From contig NZ_LMDW01000015.1 of assembly GCF_001425205.1 (NCBI RefSeq), positions 1 through 64,000 on the forward strand: a DNA stretch of 64,000 nucleotides. Reading direction: 5' to 3'. Shown piece by piece: positions 44,346 through 53,989 of the stretch (position 1 is the stretch's first letter; every line of letters begins with the position of its first letter). The DNA comes from Variovorax sp. Root411. Lineage in GTDB: Bacteria > Pseudomonadota > Gammaproteobacteria > Burkholderiales > Burkholderiaceae_C. The notes below the pieces were generated by a model. It had not been told where the DNA came from. It saw only the letters and a program-made list of their open reading frames with translations, and searched no databases. The translations under genes and the position numbers were made by a program.

Positions 44346-45353
44346 ATGCACATCCTCTCTTCGCTTTCCGTTCGCCGCGCGACGCTGGGCCTCGCGCTCG
44401 CGGGCGCCTTCACCCTGGCCAGCGCCGCCGACTTCACCGGCCGCGGCGTCTTCAACTTCGGGTCCGAAGCCGGCTGCCCCTTCGCCGCGCTCGCGGGCGC
44501 CGGCAACGACTGCAACCGCCTCGCCCTCGACGACGCCGACACCCACGCCGCGCTCGACCTCGCGGCGCACACCATCCGCTTCGCCAGCACCCGCAGCTAC
44601 CCCGAGAAGACCATCGTGGGCGACGTGCTGCTGCAGGGCTCGGGCCGCGCGCGCGACGGCCAGCGCGTGCCGCTGACCTTCCACGCGCTGCTGAGCCGAT
44701 CGGGCAGCGAATGGTCGGTGAGCAGCCATGCCCACTCGCCGGTGAGTGGCGAGTTCGACGACATCCGCATCGACCCGTACAAGGTGACGGTGAACGAGCC
44801 CGGCACCGAGCGCGTGATGCTCACCGCCGAGCAGATCGTCGAGGCGCTCGCCAAGCCCTCGCTGACCGCGCGCCTGGCCAACGTGCTGGTGCAGGTCGAT
44901 GACAACCGTGCCGATGGCGCAAAGGATGCCGACATCACCATCGGCCTCGGTCTGGGCAAGGCCTCGAAGTCGGTGGCGCGCGCACGCTTTCGCGCACCGG
45001 GCGCCAAGGGGCGCGAGCTGGCCGAGGCCATACAGCAGGGCAACTGGACACTGGAACTGCAGGCCCTGAGCGGCCAGATTCCGCGCCAGGTGGTGCAGCG
45101 CGACCTGTTCCTGTATGGGCTCGAATCGCAGTCGCTGCTGCAGCCGCTGCTGCAGCGCGGCTTCCACAAGAACGAGAAGCTGGTGCTCGGCGCCACCAAC
45201 GGCAAGGGCTACGTGCGCTACGACGGCCAGCAGCGCGAGTTCGCGGGCGCCGACGCCGCCGCGCGCGCCTTCCTGCAGGACAGCTTCATCGGGCTGGTGC
45301 TGGGCTGGCAGCAACAGCAGCAGCCCGCGAAGGCCAGGGCCAATGGCCGCTGA
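44346..45353 (+). CDS. Secreted protein of unknown function
   Basis: 335 aa; the signal peptide MHILSSLSVRRATLGLALAGAFTLASAAD directs export. Not recognised. Two Cys residues (EAGCPFAALAGAGNDCNRL) near the mature N-terminus could form a disulfide. The C-terminal half contains FLYGLESQSLLQPLLQRGFHKNEKLVLGATNGKGYVRYDG. Its end overlaps the start of the diiron gene by 11 bp, so both are translated together. Placement between glycosyltransferase genes suggests an envelope function. Confidence 0.75.
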   Translation: MHILSSLSVRRATLGLALAGAFTLASAADFTGRGVFNFGSEAGCPFAALAGAGNDCNRLALDDADTHAALDLAAHTIRFASTRSYPEKTIVGDVLLQGSGRARDGQRVPLTFHALLSRSGSEWSVSSHAHSPVSGEFDDIRIDPYKVTVNEPGTERVMLTAEQIVEALAKPSLTARLANVLVQVDDNRADGAKDADITIGLGLGKASKSVARARFRAPGAKGRELAEAIQQGNWTLELQALSGQIPRQVVQRDLFLYGLESQSLLQPLLQRGFHKNEKLVLGATNGKGYVRYDGQQREFAGADAAARAFLQDSFIGLVLGWQQQQQPAKARANGR

Positions 45354-46110
45354 CCCGGTCGGCACCGCAGCCGGCTTCGACTGCCTCGCCCCGCCTTCGT
45401 TGCGCGGCTGGCCCGCCCTGCAGGCGCGCCTCGTGCACCACGTCAAGCGCGCCGCGCTGCGCCAGCTGCACGCGAGCAACGCGGGCGAGATGCTGCTGCT
45501 GCGCTTCTACCTCGTGGGCGAGGAATCGTCCGAGCAGGCGCTGCAGCGCGAACTGCGCATCGCCCCGCCCGACTGGCTGGTGCGCCAGCTCGACCAGCAC
45601 CTGGCCGACGAGCAATTGCACGCGCGGCTGTTCGCCGAAGCCATCGTCGAGCGCGGCGGCAGCGCGCAGGCCGCCGCATCGCCCGAAGAGGCGCCGCAGC
45701 CCGACTGGTTCAGCCGCCGCAAGCTCGCGCGCTGGCAGGCGCTCATTCGCCGCCACGCGCCGCACTTCGCGCACGGCGGGCTGGTGCCGGCCTATGCCAT
45801 CGGCCTCGCGGCCGAGCAGATGGCCTCGCGCATCCTGCAGCGCCATTGCGCGCTGATCGGCAAGCAGCATGCGCTGCACCCGCTGCTGTCGCGCGTGCTG
45901 GCCGATGAGGACCGCCACATCCGCCTGTGCAGCCACACGCTGCAGCGCTGCGTGGCGCCGCATGAGCAGGCGCGGCTCGTGCAGCTGATGCGCGAGGTGC
46001 GCGACACCGAGCGCGGCTTCGGCATCACCGGCGCGGCCGGCATGTGGCTCGCCGGCGTGGCGCTGCGGCTGCGCCCCGGCGCGCCGCGGCCCGTCCAGCA
46101 CCACGCCTGA
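45343..46110 (+). CDS. Ferritin-like four-helix diiron protein
   Basis: 255 aa without signal peptide. A complete carboxylate-bridged diiron set can be read: Glu49 (SNAGEMLLL), Glu90-x-x-His93 (ADEQLH), Glu159 (LAAEQMAS) and Glu189-x-x-His192 (ADEDRHIRL), with spacing typical of ferritin-like oxygenases or oxidases rather than iron-storage ferritins. A hydrophobic segment occurs near the C-terminus (FGITGAAGMWLAGVALRL). Its start lies inside the preceding gene (11-bp overlap) and a glycosyltransferase gene follows after 3 bp. It may hydroxylate or otherwise oxidise a glycan or lipid intermediate; that is inference. Confidence 0.78.
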   Translation: MAADPVGTAAGFDCLAPPSLRGWPALQARLVHHVKRAALRQLHASNAGEMLLLRFYLVGEESSEQALQRELRIAPPDWLVRQLDQHLADEQLHARLFAEAIVERGGSAQAAASPEEAPQPDWFSRRKLARWQALIRRHAPHFAHGGLVPAYAIGLAAEQMASRILQRHCALIGKQHALHPLLSRVLADEDRHIRLCSHTLQRCVAPHEQARLVQLMREVRDTERGFGITGAAGMWLAGVALRLRPGAPRPVQHHA

Positions 46111-46113
46111 GCG

Positions 46114-47235
46114 ATGCCGCCGCGCATCCTCTACCTCGCGACCGCGGACGCGCGCGGCCACCTGATGCGCGCGCAGCTGCTCACGCACGCGCTGCGCGCA
46201 GCCGGCGCGCAGGTGCAGGTGCTCACCACGTCCGACGAAGGCGTGCGCTTCCTCGCCGGCTTCGGCATCGACGCGATCGTGCTCTCGTACCACTACGCGG
46301 TGCAGTTCGACGCGCAGCAGAACATGCTGCGCCACGAGACCGACCGCAACGTGGCGCACTACATGTTCCGGCCCGAACGCATGCTGCGCGACGTGTGGCG
46401 GCTGCGCGCGCATTTCCGCGATGCCGACCTGGTGGTGAACGACTCGTTCCACCCCGCGCTGCTGCTGATGGGCTGGCTGCCGTTCTGGCGGCGCAAGGTG
46501 GTGCACGTGTACGGCGCCAGCCTGCGGCGCGCGCTCGAAACCAATTTCAAGGGCCGCATGCCGGGCGCCATCGCGAAGCTGTTCGGCGGCATCGTGGCGT
46601 GGCAGATCGACCGCAGCCTCGCGCGCATCGAGCACGACTTCGCGTACGGCGAGCCGCAGCACGACGGGCGTGGCCGCCACCGGCTGGCCACGCCGGTCGC
46701 GGTGGTGGACGCCGTGGACCGGAGCGATGCCGCGCAGCATGCCGCCGCCGTGTACCTCAACCCGCATTTCAGGGAGCCGGCATTGGCCGACGGCCTCGAA
46801 CAGGGCCTCGCCGACGCGGGCCTGCCCGCGCACTTCGTCGGCGAAGGCTACGCCCATCGGCCGCACTGGCATGCGCGCGACGAGCGCTGGATCGAGGCGG
46901 CCGCGCACAGCGCCTTCATCGTCTCCGCACCGGGCATGGCGGCGCTGTCCATCGCGGCGGTCTACTGCAGGCCGATCCTGCTGCTGCTGACCGACCAACC
47001 CGAGCAGGCGATCAACGCGGGCCGCGCGGCGCAACTCGGCCTGGCGCACCGCGTGGTGGTGTGGCGCGGCGATGCGCCGAAGTTCGCGCGGGCCGTGGCT
47101 GCTGCGGCCGGCGAGCTGCGCGCCGCGTCGGAGGACGCCTCGCACGCGACCGCGGGCCGCCAGGCCGCCATCGACCGGCTGCAGCATTGGGTCGCGCTGC
47201 TGTCGCGCCTGTCGGCCGCGCCGGCTAGCCGGTGA
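46114..47235 (+). CDS. GT-B-type glycosyltransferase-like protein
   Basis: 373 aa. Starts with RILYLATADARGHLMRAQLLTHALRAAGA, the nucleotide-sugar transferase N-terminal pattern of the MurG/UGT kind, and has the nucleotide-binding C-terminal motif SAPGMAALSIAAVYCRPILLLLTDQPEQAINAGRAAQLG. The segment FPFWRRKVVHVYGASLRR-like (LPFWRRKVVHVYGASLRRAL) may contact the membrane. It follows the diiron gene by 3 bp and ends 11 bp inside the convergent gene. Donor and acceptor unknown. Confidence 0.78.
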   Translation: MPPRILYLATADARGHLMRAQLLTHALRAAGAQVQVLTTSDEGVRFLAGFGIDAIVLSYHYAVQFDAQQNMLRHETDRNVAHYMFRPERMLRDVWRLRAHFRDADLVVNDSFHPALLLMGWLPFWRRKVVHVYGASLRRALETNFKGRMPGAIAKLFGGIVAWQIDRSLARIEHDFAYGEPQHDGRGRHRLATPVAVVDAVDRSDAAQHAAAVYLNPHFREPALADGLEQGLADAGLPAHFVGEGYAHRPHWHARDERWIEAAAHSAFIVSAPGMAALSIAAVYCRPILLLLTDQPEQAINAGRAAQLGLAHRVVVWRGDAPKFARAVAAAAGELRAASEDASHATAGRQAAIDRLQHWVALLSRLSAAPASR

Positions 47236-48883
47236 CCCCGCGCGCCGAATCGACCAGCGCGCGGAACGCACGCGTCATCGCGCGCACCGGGGACATCTCG
47301 GACCATCGTGCCGGCCTGGCCTGCGGCGGTGCCGAGATCACGCCCCGGCCCATGCGCAGCGACACCTGCAGCTTCCTGAGCGTGAAGGCCGGTCGCACTG
47401 TGCCCCGGCGCACGCTGCCGCCGGGCCCGGTGCCGGCGACGACGAATTGCAGCACCAGGCACTTGCGCCCCGCTGCCGCTTCGACCTCGAACACCAGGCT
47501 GCGCCGCCGTGCGCCCGTGACGCGCTGGCCGGGCAGCACCACGCCGTCGAGCATCGCGTGGACGCCGGTGGCCTTGGCGTTGCTGCGGTAGTCGATGCGC
47601 ACCTCGACGCGGTGCGGCTGCGGGTGCGACAGCGCGGGCAGCGGCACGACGAGGCAGGCCAGTTCGCCCTCGCTGCGCGCGCCCTCGCCATCGAAGCCCG
47701 ACCAGCCGTGGCTCAGCCAGCTCATCGCCGGGCTGCCGGGGTGGAACAGATAGGGGCGGCCCGGCTGCAGCTCGGCCACTTCGGGCAGGCCGTGGGCCTG
47801 GTCGTCGAGACCCCAGCGCAGCAGGAAGGCGCGGTCGATCGCCGCCGCCGGCCAGGCCGGGAAGAGCTTCGGCGCGGCGTCGCCGTTGACGCCGCTCACG
47901 CCGCAGGCCGCGGCCATGAAGTCCATCGACCCCAGCGCGGCGCCCACCGGCATCCAGTCCGAGCAGGCTGCGGGCAGCAATGCGGCCGCGTTGCGGTCGG
48001 CACAGATCAGTGCGTGGGCGGGCTTGCGGAAGTAGCGCGCCTCGGTCAGCACACTCGACGACAGGCTGGCGGCGAAGTGCACGTTGGCCGCCGACAGCAG
48101 CGCGTAGGTGTTCCCCTGCGTCCACGCCACGTTGGGAATGGCGCGCGCGATGGGCGCCAGGTCGTGCAGCGCAGGTTCGTAAGGGTGCGGCTTGATGACC
48201 AGCAGGTCCACGCCGTTCGCCAGCTCGCGCAGCGGCGCGATCACGCTGGCCGGATGCATGGTGCGCCCGCCGCTGACCAATGACAGGTCGACCAGGCTCT
48301 GGCCGAAGAACAGCCCCACGCGCAGGCATGGATCGAACAGCGAATCCGCGCCGTGGCGCGCGAAGCGGCCCTTGAGCGCGCTCGCGTGGTTCCAGAACAG
48401 CTCTTCGTCCACGCGGCGTGCCAGCAGCGCGGCTTCGATGGCCGGGTCGTTGGTGCGCGTGCAGAAGTGCAGGTGCTCGGTGAAGCGGCGCGGATCGATC
48501 TCGATGTCGAGGTAGCTGGCACCGCTGCCGTCGATGCAGTGCTGCAGCGCGGGCGTGAGGCCCCAGCCGATCACGAGGCAGCCGGGCTCGAGCATCGGCA
48601 GGCCTCCGCGCCCGGCCAGCGGCAGCAGGTCGGCGATGCAGGCGCGCGCCCAGCCGGACGGGGTGCAGGGCAGTTCCAGCCCCTCCATGAGGCGCGCGAC
48701 GTCGATGCCGCCGCCCTCGGACAGCGGTGCGATCTCCCGCACCGGCAGGCCCAGCCGGCCCAGTGCGGTGTCGAAAAAGCCCCGCAGGAAGCGCCGGTTG
48801 GCCGCGTGGTGCTGAAGCCCATTGGCGGGAGAGCGGAAGAAGTCGTCCGCAAGAATGACTTGATGGAACCGGCGAGTGGTCAT
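47225..48883 (-). CDS. Putative glycosyltransferase, possibly Kdo-transferase-like
   Basis: 552 aa from the ATG at 48,883. The middle part VDLLVIKPHPYEP, WTQGNTYALLSAANVHFAAS and SLSSSVLTEARYFRKPAHAL has the layout of capsule-type and GT99-like Kdo transferases (HP motif, then NxYxLL and SSSVLTEA). The last 130 residues, beta-rich (RRRSLVFEVEAAAGRKCLVLQFVVA), may be a separate carbohydrate-binding or cap domain. It runs opposite to the preceding four genes, overlapping by 11 bp. Family assignment is tentative. Confidence 0.6.
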   Translation of the reverse strand: MTTRRFHQVILADDFFRSPANGLQHHAANRRFLRGFFDTALGRLGLPVREIAPLSEGGGIDVARLMEGLELPCTPSGWARACIADLLPLAGRGGLPMLEPGCLVIGWGLTPALQHCIDGSGASYLDIEIDPRRFTEHLHFCTRTNDPAIEAALLARRVDEELFWNHASALKGRFARHGADSLFDPCLRVGLFFGQSLVDLSLVSGGRTMHPASVIAPLRELANGVDLLVIKPHPYEPALHDLAPIARAIPNVAWTQGNTYALLSAANVHFAASLSSSVLTEARYFRKPAHALICADRNAAALLPAACSDWMPVGAALGSMDFMAAACGVSGVNGDAAPKLFPAWPAAAIDRAFLLRWGLDDQAHGLPEVAELQPGRPYLFHPGSPAMSWLSHGWSGFDGEGARSEGELACLVVPLPALSHPQPHRVEVRIDYRSNAKATGVHAMLDGVVLPGQRVTGARRRSLVFEVEAAAGRKCLVLQFVVAGTGPGGSVRRGTVRPAFTLRKLQVSLRMGRGVISAPPQARPARWSEMSPVRAMTRAFRALVDSARGVTG

Positions 48884-49032
48884 GGGCCTCGGGAGGAGCG
48901 GCCTGCCCTTTTGCAAGCCGTCTCGCCGACCTTTTCTGTGCGATGCGCCAATCTAGGCAGCGACTCTTAGCGCGGCGTGAGAAAGGCGCCGCGCCTGCGC
49001 AAAGCTGGCGTAAAGGGCAGGCCCTGCGGGCT

Positions 49033-50028
49033 TCAGTCCAGCGACAGGTTGAGATCGCGGATCAACGGATGCCAGCGCGCCGACTCTCCCTGCAGCAGCG
49101 CCGCGAACTGCGCGGGTGCGTCGCCCACGGGCTCGGCGCCGAACTCGGCGAGCTTGCGCTGCACGGCGGGGTTGTGAATGGCGCTGGCCACCGATCGCTG
49201 CAGCCGCGCCACGATCTCCTCCGGCGTGTTGGCGGGCACCACCAGCCCCATGAGCGCGGCCGCCTCCACCTGCGGCATGCCAAGCTCGGCGAAGGTCGGC
49301 ACGCCGGGCAGCTGTGCGAGGCGCGCGGGGTGCGCCACCGCGAGCGCGCGCAGCCTGCCGCTCTGGATGAAGCGGCGTGACGCGGCCAGGTCGCACATCA
49401 TCACCGGCAGCTGGCCGCCGGCCACGTCGGCCAGCGCAGGCGCGGCGCCGCGGTAGGGCACGTGCACCATCTGCAGCCCGGCCTGCCGCTCGAGCAGCGC
49501 CATCGCGAGGTGCTGCGGGCTGCCGGTGCCGGCCGAGGCGAAGCTGACCTTGCCGGGAAATGCCCGCGCATCGTCGATGAAGGCCCGTGCGTCCTTCACG
49601 CCGCTGGACGGGCCGACCAGCAGCACCATCGGCAGCCGCCCCAGCAGGGTGACGGGCGCGAAGTCGCGCGAGGGGTTGTAGCTGAGGTTGCGGTACAGCG
49701 CCGGGTTGAACACCAGCGTGCCGTTGTCGGCCGACAGCAGCGTGTAGCCGTCGGCCGGTGCGCGCGCAGCCTCGATGGCACCGAGCGCGGTGTTGCCGCC
49801 CGCGCGGTTCTCGATGGTCACCGGCTGGCCCGCGTCGATGGCGAGCTGGGTGCCGATGGTGCGCGCGACGATGTCGGCGCCGGCCCCGGCGGGGTAGGGA
49901 ACGATCCAGCGGATGGGCCTGGCGGGGTAGGCGAACTGCGAGGACTGCGATCCGGCCGCGCGGGGCAGCGCCGCCGCCGCAAGGGCGGCCATGGCCAGGA
50001 GGTGCAGCAGCAGCGGTCGGCGGGTCAT
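49033..50028 (-). CDS. Bug/TctC-family solute-binding protein
   Basis: 331 aa. Signal peptide MTRRPLLLHLLAMAALAAAALPRAAGS, then the Bug pattern YPARPIRWIVPYPAGAGADIVARTIG, ENRAGGNTALGAIEAARAPADGYTLL, VPYRGAAPALADVAGGQLPVMM. Fourth member of the family in this window and, like the others, without a transporter partner. It is divergent from nothing: the neighbours on both sides run the same way. The 149-bp gap up to 48,883 contains no recognisable gene. Confidence 0.9.
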   Translation of the reverse strand: MTRRPLLLHLLAMAALAAAALPRAAGSQSSQFAYPARPIRWIVPYPAGAGADIVARTIGTQLAIDAGQPVTIENRAGGNTALGAIEAARAPADGYTLLSADNGTLVFNPALYRNLSYNPSRDFAPVTLLGRLPMVLLVGPSSGVKDARAFIDDARAFPGKVSFASAGTGSPQHLAMALLERQAGLQMVHVPYRGAAPALADVAGGQLPVMMCDLAASRRFIQSGRLRALAVAHPARLAQLPGVPTFAELGMPQVEAAALMGLVVPANTPEEIVARLQRSVASAIHNPAVQRKLAEFGAEPVGDAPAQFAALLQGESARWHPLIRDLNLSLD

Positions 50029-50104
50029 GGGCGGGCGTCTCCGCCCCGATGTTAGGCCGGGTTCGGGCGGCCCTGCTGGTCTCGAGGCCTTGCCGCGCCG
50101 CTCC

Positions 50105-50533
50105 TCAGGGCGCGACAGGATTGCCGGGCGTACCGGCTTCGCGCAGCGAGGCCGGGGCGGCGGCCGGCGTGCGGTAGGTGACGTTCATGGCAGGCGCCGC
50201 GGCGGGCGCCACGGCGCCCGTCGGCGCCGCCTTGGGGTCGTAGAGCACCGCGCCCTTGCCGACCCCTGCGCCCACCGGCCCCACCCCGACGCCCACGCCG
50301 GCCGAGCCTGACACCTGCCCGCCGTTGTTCACGGCCACGCCGGCACCGAGCGGGCCGAAGCCGGTGTTGAGCCCCACCGAGAAATTGCCGTCCTTGGTGG
50401 CGCCCAGCCCGAGCGAGAGCCCGGGCACCAGCGGAATGCCGATGTGATAGTGCGAACAGCCGCCCGTCAGAAGCAACAGCAGCGCGGCCGGAACGACCGC
50501 CGCTGCGCAAAGGACGCGCGGCCGGGCGTTCAC
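50105..50533 (-). CDS. Small Gly-rich lipoprotein
   Basis: 142 aa from a GTG at 50,533 that overlaps the htpG stop (GTGA). Lipobox LTGGC at about residues 21-25 after the hydrophobic stretch [16 protein letters not shown]. The mature part is rich in Gly/Val with internal repetition ([19 protein letters not shown]) and ends in an Ala/Pro-rich tail. No family recognised. Coupling to htpG by overlapping codons is unusual for a lipoprotein gene and suggests shared induction. Confidence 0.72.
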   Translation of the reverse strand: MNARPRVLCAAAVVPAALLLLLTGGCSHYHIGIPLVPGLSLGLGATKDGNFSVGLNTGFGPLGAGVAVNNGGQVSGSAGVGVGVGPVGAGVGKGAVLYDPKAAPTGAVAPAAAPAMNVTYRTPAAAPASLREAGTPGNPVAP

Positions 50534-52566
50534 ACCAGCAGCGCGTTGACGCGCCTCACGTACGCGGCGGGATCGGCCGGCAGCCCGCCTTCGGCGAGCA
50601 GCGCCTGGTCGAACAGGATGTTCGCGAGGTCGTCGAAGTGCGCGGAGCCTTCGAGCTTCTTCACCAGCGGATGCTCGGCGTTCACCTCGAGCACCGGCTT
50701 CAGCTCGGGCGCGGGCTGGCCGGCCTGCTTGAGCATGCGCGCGAGCTGCGTGCTCATGCCGCCGTCCTGCACCACGAGGCAGGCGGGCGAGTCGACCAGG
50801 CGCGTGGTCACGCGCACGTCCTCGGCCTTGTCCTTGAGGGCTTCCTTGAGCTTCTCGAGCAGGGGCTTGAACGACTCGGCGGCTTCCTCGGCGGCCTTCT
50901 TCTCGGACTCGTCCTGCAGCTTGCCGAGGTCGACCGCGCCCTTGGCCACGCTCTGCATCGGCGTGCCGTCGAACTCGTTGAGGTAGTTCAGCGCCCACTC
51001 GTCGACGCGGTCGGTCATGAGCAGCACCTCGATGCCCTTCTTCTTGAAGACCTCGAGCTGCGGGCTGTTCTTCGCGGCGGCGAGCGTGTCGGCCGTGATG
51101 TAGTAGATCGCGTCCTGGCCTTCCTTCATGCGCGCCTTGTAGTCGGCGAAACTCACGCTCACCGCATCGGTAGTGGTGGAGGCGTAGCGCAGCAGCTTGG
51201 CGATGCGGTCGCGGTTGCCGAAGTCTTCGCCCAGGCCTTCCTTCAGCACGGCGCCGAACTCGGCGTAGAACTTGGCGTACTTGCCCGATTCGTCGGCGGC
51301 CGCAACGGCGGCTTCGGCGGCGGTCGGCGCATTCTTGTCGACCACGTCGGTCACTGCCTCGGTCGGTTCGGGCGCGGGCACCGATTCGCCCGAGCCCACG
51401 TCGATCTTGCCCTCGCCGCTCTCGGGCGCGGTCTTCTGCTTCTTCGCCAGGTCTTCCAGCATGCCGAGCACGCGCTTGGTGCTGCCTTCGCGGATCGCCT
51501 TCACGTCGCGGCTTTCCTGCAGCAGCTCGCGGCTCACGTTGAGCGGCAGGTCGGCCGAGTCGATCACGCCCTTCACGAAGCGCAGGTAGCTGGGCATCAG
51601 CGCCTCGGCGTCGTCCATGATGAAGACGCGCTTCACGTAGAGCTTCACGCCCGCGCTCTTCTCGCGGTTCCAGAGGTCGAACGGCGCCTTGGCCGGGATG
51701 TAGAGCAGCTGCGTGTACTCGGTGCTGCCTTCCACGCGGTTGTGGCTCCAGGCGAGCGGCGCCTCGAAGTCGTGGCTGATGCTCTTGTAGAACTCCTCGT
51801 ACTGCTCGGTGGTGATGTCCTTCTTGGGGCGGCTCCACAGGGCGTTGGCCTTGTTGACGGTTTCCCATTCGCCGGTCTTCACCATGTCGCCGGGCTGGTC
51901 GTTCTCGCCCTCTTTCCACTCTTCCTTTTCCATCAGGATGGGCAGGGAGATGTGGTCGGAGTACTTGCCGACGATCTGCTTGATCTTCCAGGCGTTGAGG
52001 TATTCGTCGGCGTCATCGCGCAGGTGCAGCGTGATGCTCGTGCCGCGCGCGGCGCGCGTGATGTCGGCCACCTCGAAGTCGCCGGCGCCGCCGCTGGCCC
52101 AGCGCACGCCCTGCTCGGCCGGCAGGCCCGCGCGGCGCGATTCGACGGTGATCTTGTCGGCCACGATGAAGCCCGAGTAGAAGCCCACGCCGAACTGGCC
52201 GATCAACTGCGCGTCGGCCTTCTGGTCGCCGCTCAGGCGGCTCATGAAGTCCTTGGTGCCGCTCTTGGCGATCGTGCCGAGGTTGTCGATGGCCTCCTGG
52301 CGCGACAGGCCGATGCCCTTGTCGGTGATCGTGAGGGTGCGCGCGGCCTTGTCGAACGACAGGCGCACGTCGAGTTCGGGCTGGTCTTCGTACAGCTCGG
52401 GATGGTCGAGCGCCTCGAAGCGCAGCTTGTCGCATGCGTCCGACGCGTTCGAGATCAGCTCGCGCAGGAAGATTTCCTTGTTCGAGTAGAGCGCATGCGT
52501 GACGAGGTGCAGCAGTTGCGCGACTTCGGCCTGGAACGGGAGTTTGGTGTTGGAGGAGTCAGCCAT
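50530..52566 (-). CDS. htpG: Chaperone protein HtpG (Hsp90) with a middle-domain insertion
   Basis: 678 aa from the ATG at 52,566; E. coli HtpG has 624. ATP-dependent chaperone. The GHKL ATP site shows [36 protein letters not shown] and [13 protein letters not shown]. In the middle domain, after [13 protein letters not shown], residues about 377-428 are an extra acidic Ala/Pro/Glu-rich stretch ([19 protein letters not shown]...) before the sequence rejoins the family at [21 protein letters not shown]. The leader TATCTTTTTTTCCC before the ATG has no clear ribosome-binding site. An upstream in-frame start would add 33 unsupported residues. Confidence 0.94.
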   Translation of the reverse strand: MADSSNTKLPFQAEVAQLLHLVTHALYSNKEIFLRELISNASDACDKLRFEALDHPELYEDQPELDVRLSFDKAARTLTITDKGIGLSRQEAIDNLGTIAKSGTKDFMSRLSGDQKADAQLIGQFGVGFYSGFIVADKITVESRRAGLPAEQGVRWASGGAGDFEVADITRAARGTSITLHLRDDADEYLNAWKIKQIVGKYSDHISLPILMEKEEWKEGENDQPGDMVKTGEWETVNKANALWSRPKKDITTEQYEEFYKSISHDFEAPLAWSHNRVEGSTEYTQLLYIPAKAPFDLWNREKSAGVKLYVKRVFIMDDAEALMPSYLRFVKGVIDSADLPLNVSRELLQESRDVKAIREGSTKRVLGMLEDLAKKQKTAPESGEGKIDVGSGESVPAPEPTEAVTDVVDKNAPTAAEAAVAAADESGKYAKFYAEFGAVLKEGLGEDFGNRDRIAKLLRYASTTTDAVSVSFADYKARMKEGQDAIYYITADTLAAAKNSPQLEVFKKKGIEVLLMTDRVDEWALNYLNEFDGTPMQSVAKGAVDLGKLQDESEKKAAEEAAESFKPLLEKLKEALKDKAEDVRVTTRLVDSPACLVVQDGGMSTQLARMLKQAGQPAPELKPVLEVNAEHPLVKKLEGSAHFDDLANILFDQALLAEGGLPADPAAYVRRVNALLV

Positions 52567-52683
52567 GGGAAAAAAAGATATCGAACAAAAAATTCTAAGT
52601 CCAGCCGCCAGGATCGGGCCGGGCTCGCCAAATTCGTGATCTGGGGCCTGTGTCCGGGAAATCAACAGGCTCCTGCGAACGGC

Positions 52684-53718
52684 CTACCGCGGCTGCGACT
52701 CGACTTCGCGCGTCCAGCGGTCGATCAGCCGCTTGCGCTCGGCCGCCTTCCCGTACTTCTCGAAGTCGTACTTGATGAGCTTCACGTCGGCCATCGAGGG
52801 GATGCGGGGGTCCGGCTTGAAGGTCTTGTTGGCCGGCGACTGCAGGCTGCCGACGGTTCCACCGATGGCCTGGCCCGCCGGGCTCATGAGCCAGTCGTAG
52901 TAGCGCTTTGCGTTCTCCTTGTTGCGCGCGCCCTTCACGAGCGCGATGCCGCCGACCTCGTAGCCCGTGCCTTCGCAGGGCGCGGCGGTCTTCACGGGAA
53001 ATTTGTCATAACGCCAGCGCTCGAAGCCGAAGATGAAGCTCACGCCGATGGCCACTTCTCCCTTGGCCACGTTGGGCGCCTGCGCCTGCCCGCTGCGGGT
53101 GTAGCTGGTGACGTTGCGGTGCAGCTTCTTCAGGTACTCGAAGGCCGCGTCCTCGCCCATCTGCTGCACCAGGCCCGCGATGATGGTGTAGGCCGTGCCG
53201 CTGGAGGCCGGGTGCGAGATCTCGATCTCGCCCTTGTACTCGGGCCTGACCAGATCGGCCCAGCACTTCGGCTCGCGCAGCTTCTTTTTCTTGAGCAAAT
53301 CGGTGTTGAAGCCGAAGCCGATGGCGCTCGTGTAGAAGCCGCCCACCATGTTCTGTGACAGCGCGTATTGCCGCACCGCCCAGTCGTGCAGGTCGTTGAT
53401 GTAGGCCGGGCGGTAGGGTTCGAGCAGGCCCTGCTCGGCGGCCTGCAGGAACGGGTCGCCGGTGCCGCCCCACCAGATGTCGGTCTTGGGATTGGCGGCT
53501 TCCGCGCGCAGCTGCGCGCCGATCTCGCCAGTGCCCTTGTGCGCCTGCTGCACCTTGATGCCGGTCTCCCGCGTGAACGCCGCGGCCGCCGCTTCGCACC
53601 AACCCGCGTCGGTGCTGCACAGCGCGTTGACGGTGCCCTGCGCGGCGGCGTTCGGTGCGCCCAGGAGGGCCGTTGCCGCAACGCATGCGGCAGCGGCAAG
53701 GTGTCGGATGGGGTGCAT
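52684..53718 (-). CDS. ABC transporter solute-binding protein, FbpA/AfuA-like
   Basis: 344 aa from the ATG at 53,718, which has GGAGA 7 bases upstream. Signal peptide MHPIRHLAAAACVAATALLGAPNAAAQ. The mature part (VNALCSTDAGWCEAAAAAFTRETGIKVQQAHKGTGEIGAQLRAE, ADIWWGGTGDP-like NPKTDIWWGGTGDPFLQAAE, HPASSGTAYTIIAGLVQQMGEDAAFEYLKKLH) belongs to the group that binds ferric iron, phosphonates or hexose phosphates. A disulfide C-x(7)-C near the N-terminus is likely. No permease or ATPase gene is adjacent, so it works with a distant transporter. Ligand cannot be assigned. Confidence 0.85.
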   Translation of the reverse strand: MHPIRHLAAAACVAATALLGAPNAAAQGTVNALCSTDAGWCEAAAAAFTRETGIKVQQAHKGTGEIGAQLRAEAANPKTDIWWGGTGDPFLQAAEQGLLEPYRPAYINDLHDWAVRQYALSQNMVGGFYTSAIGFGFNTDLLKKKKLREPKCWADLVRPEYKGEIEISHPASSGTAYTIIAGLVQQMGEDAAFEYLKKLHRNVTSYTRSGQAQAPNVAKGEVAIGVSFIFGFERWRYDKFPVKTAAPCEGTGYEVGGIALVKGARNKENAKRYYDWLMSPAGQAIGGTVGSLQSPANKTFKPDPRIPSMADVKLIKYDFEKYGKAAERKRLIDRWTREVESQPR

Positions 53719-53833
53719 GCGCGGGTCTCCTCGTGGTTCTTCGAAGGCGCAGGATAGCGCCCGCACGCAGTTTCAGGGGCCCTGGCCGTTCTGGCAGGTC
53801 GTCGAGACACCCTGAAGACAAGACCTTCAAAGA

Positions 53834-53848
53834 CGCAACGCGGTTGCG
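53834..53848. promoter_or_regulatory. Perfect hairpin/palindrome upstream of the aquaporin gene
   Basis: CGCAACGCGGTTGCG: six-base arms around GCG, in the 271-bp divergent gap between the ABC binding-protein gene and aqpZ, 141 bp before the aqpZ start. It could be a protein-binding site. Nothing else is recognised in this gap. Confidence 0.4.
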
Positions 53849-53989
53849 AAATTGCACAAAACCGACCCATCCGTGAATAGATTCCGTTAGTGCGAAAGAC
53901 GTGCTCGACGCCCCCTTCGGCCGTTCCTAGAATCCGCCCGCGCACGGGCTCGTGCCCTGCGCGTTTTCGCAACTTAATGATGGGATTTT

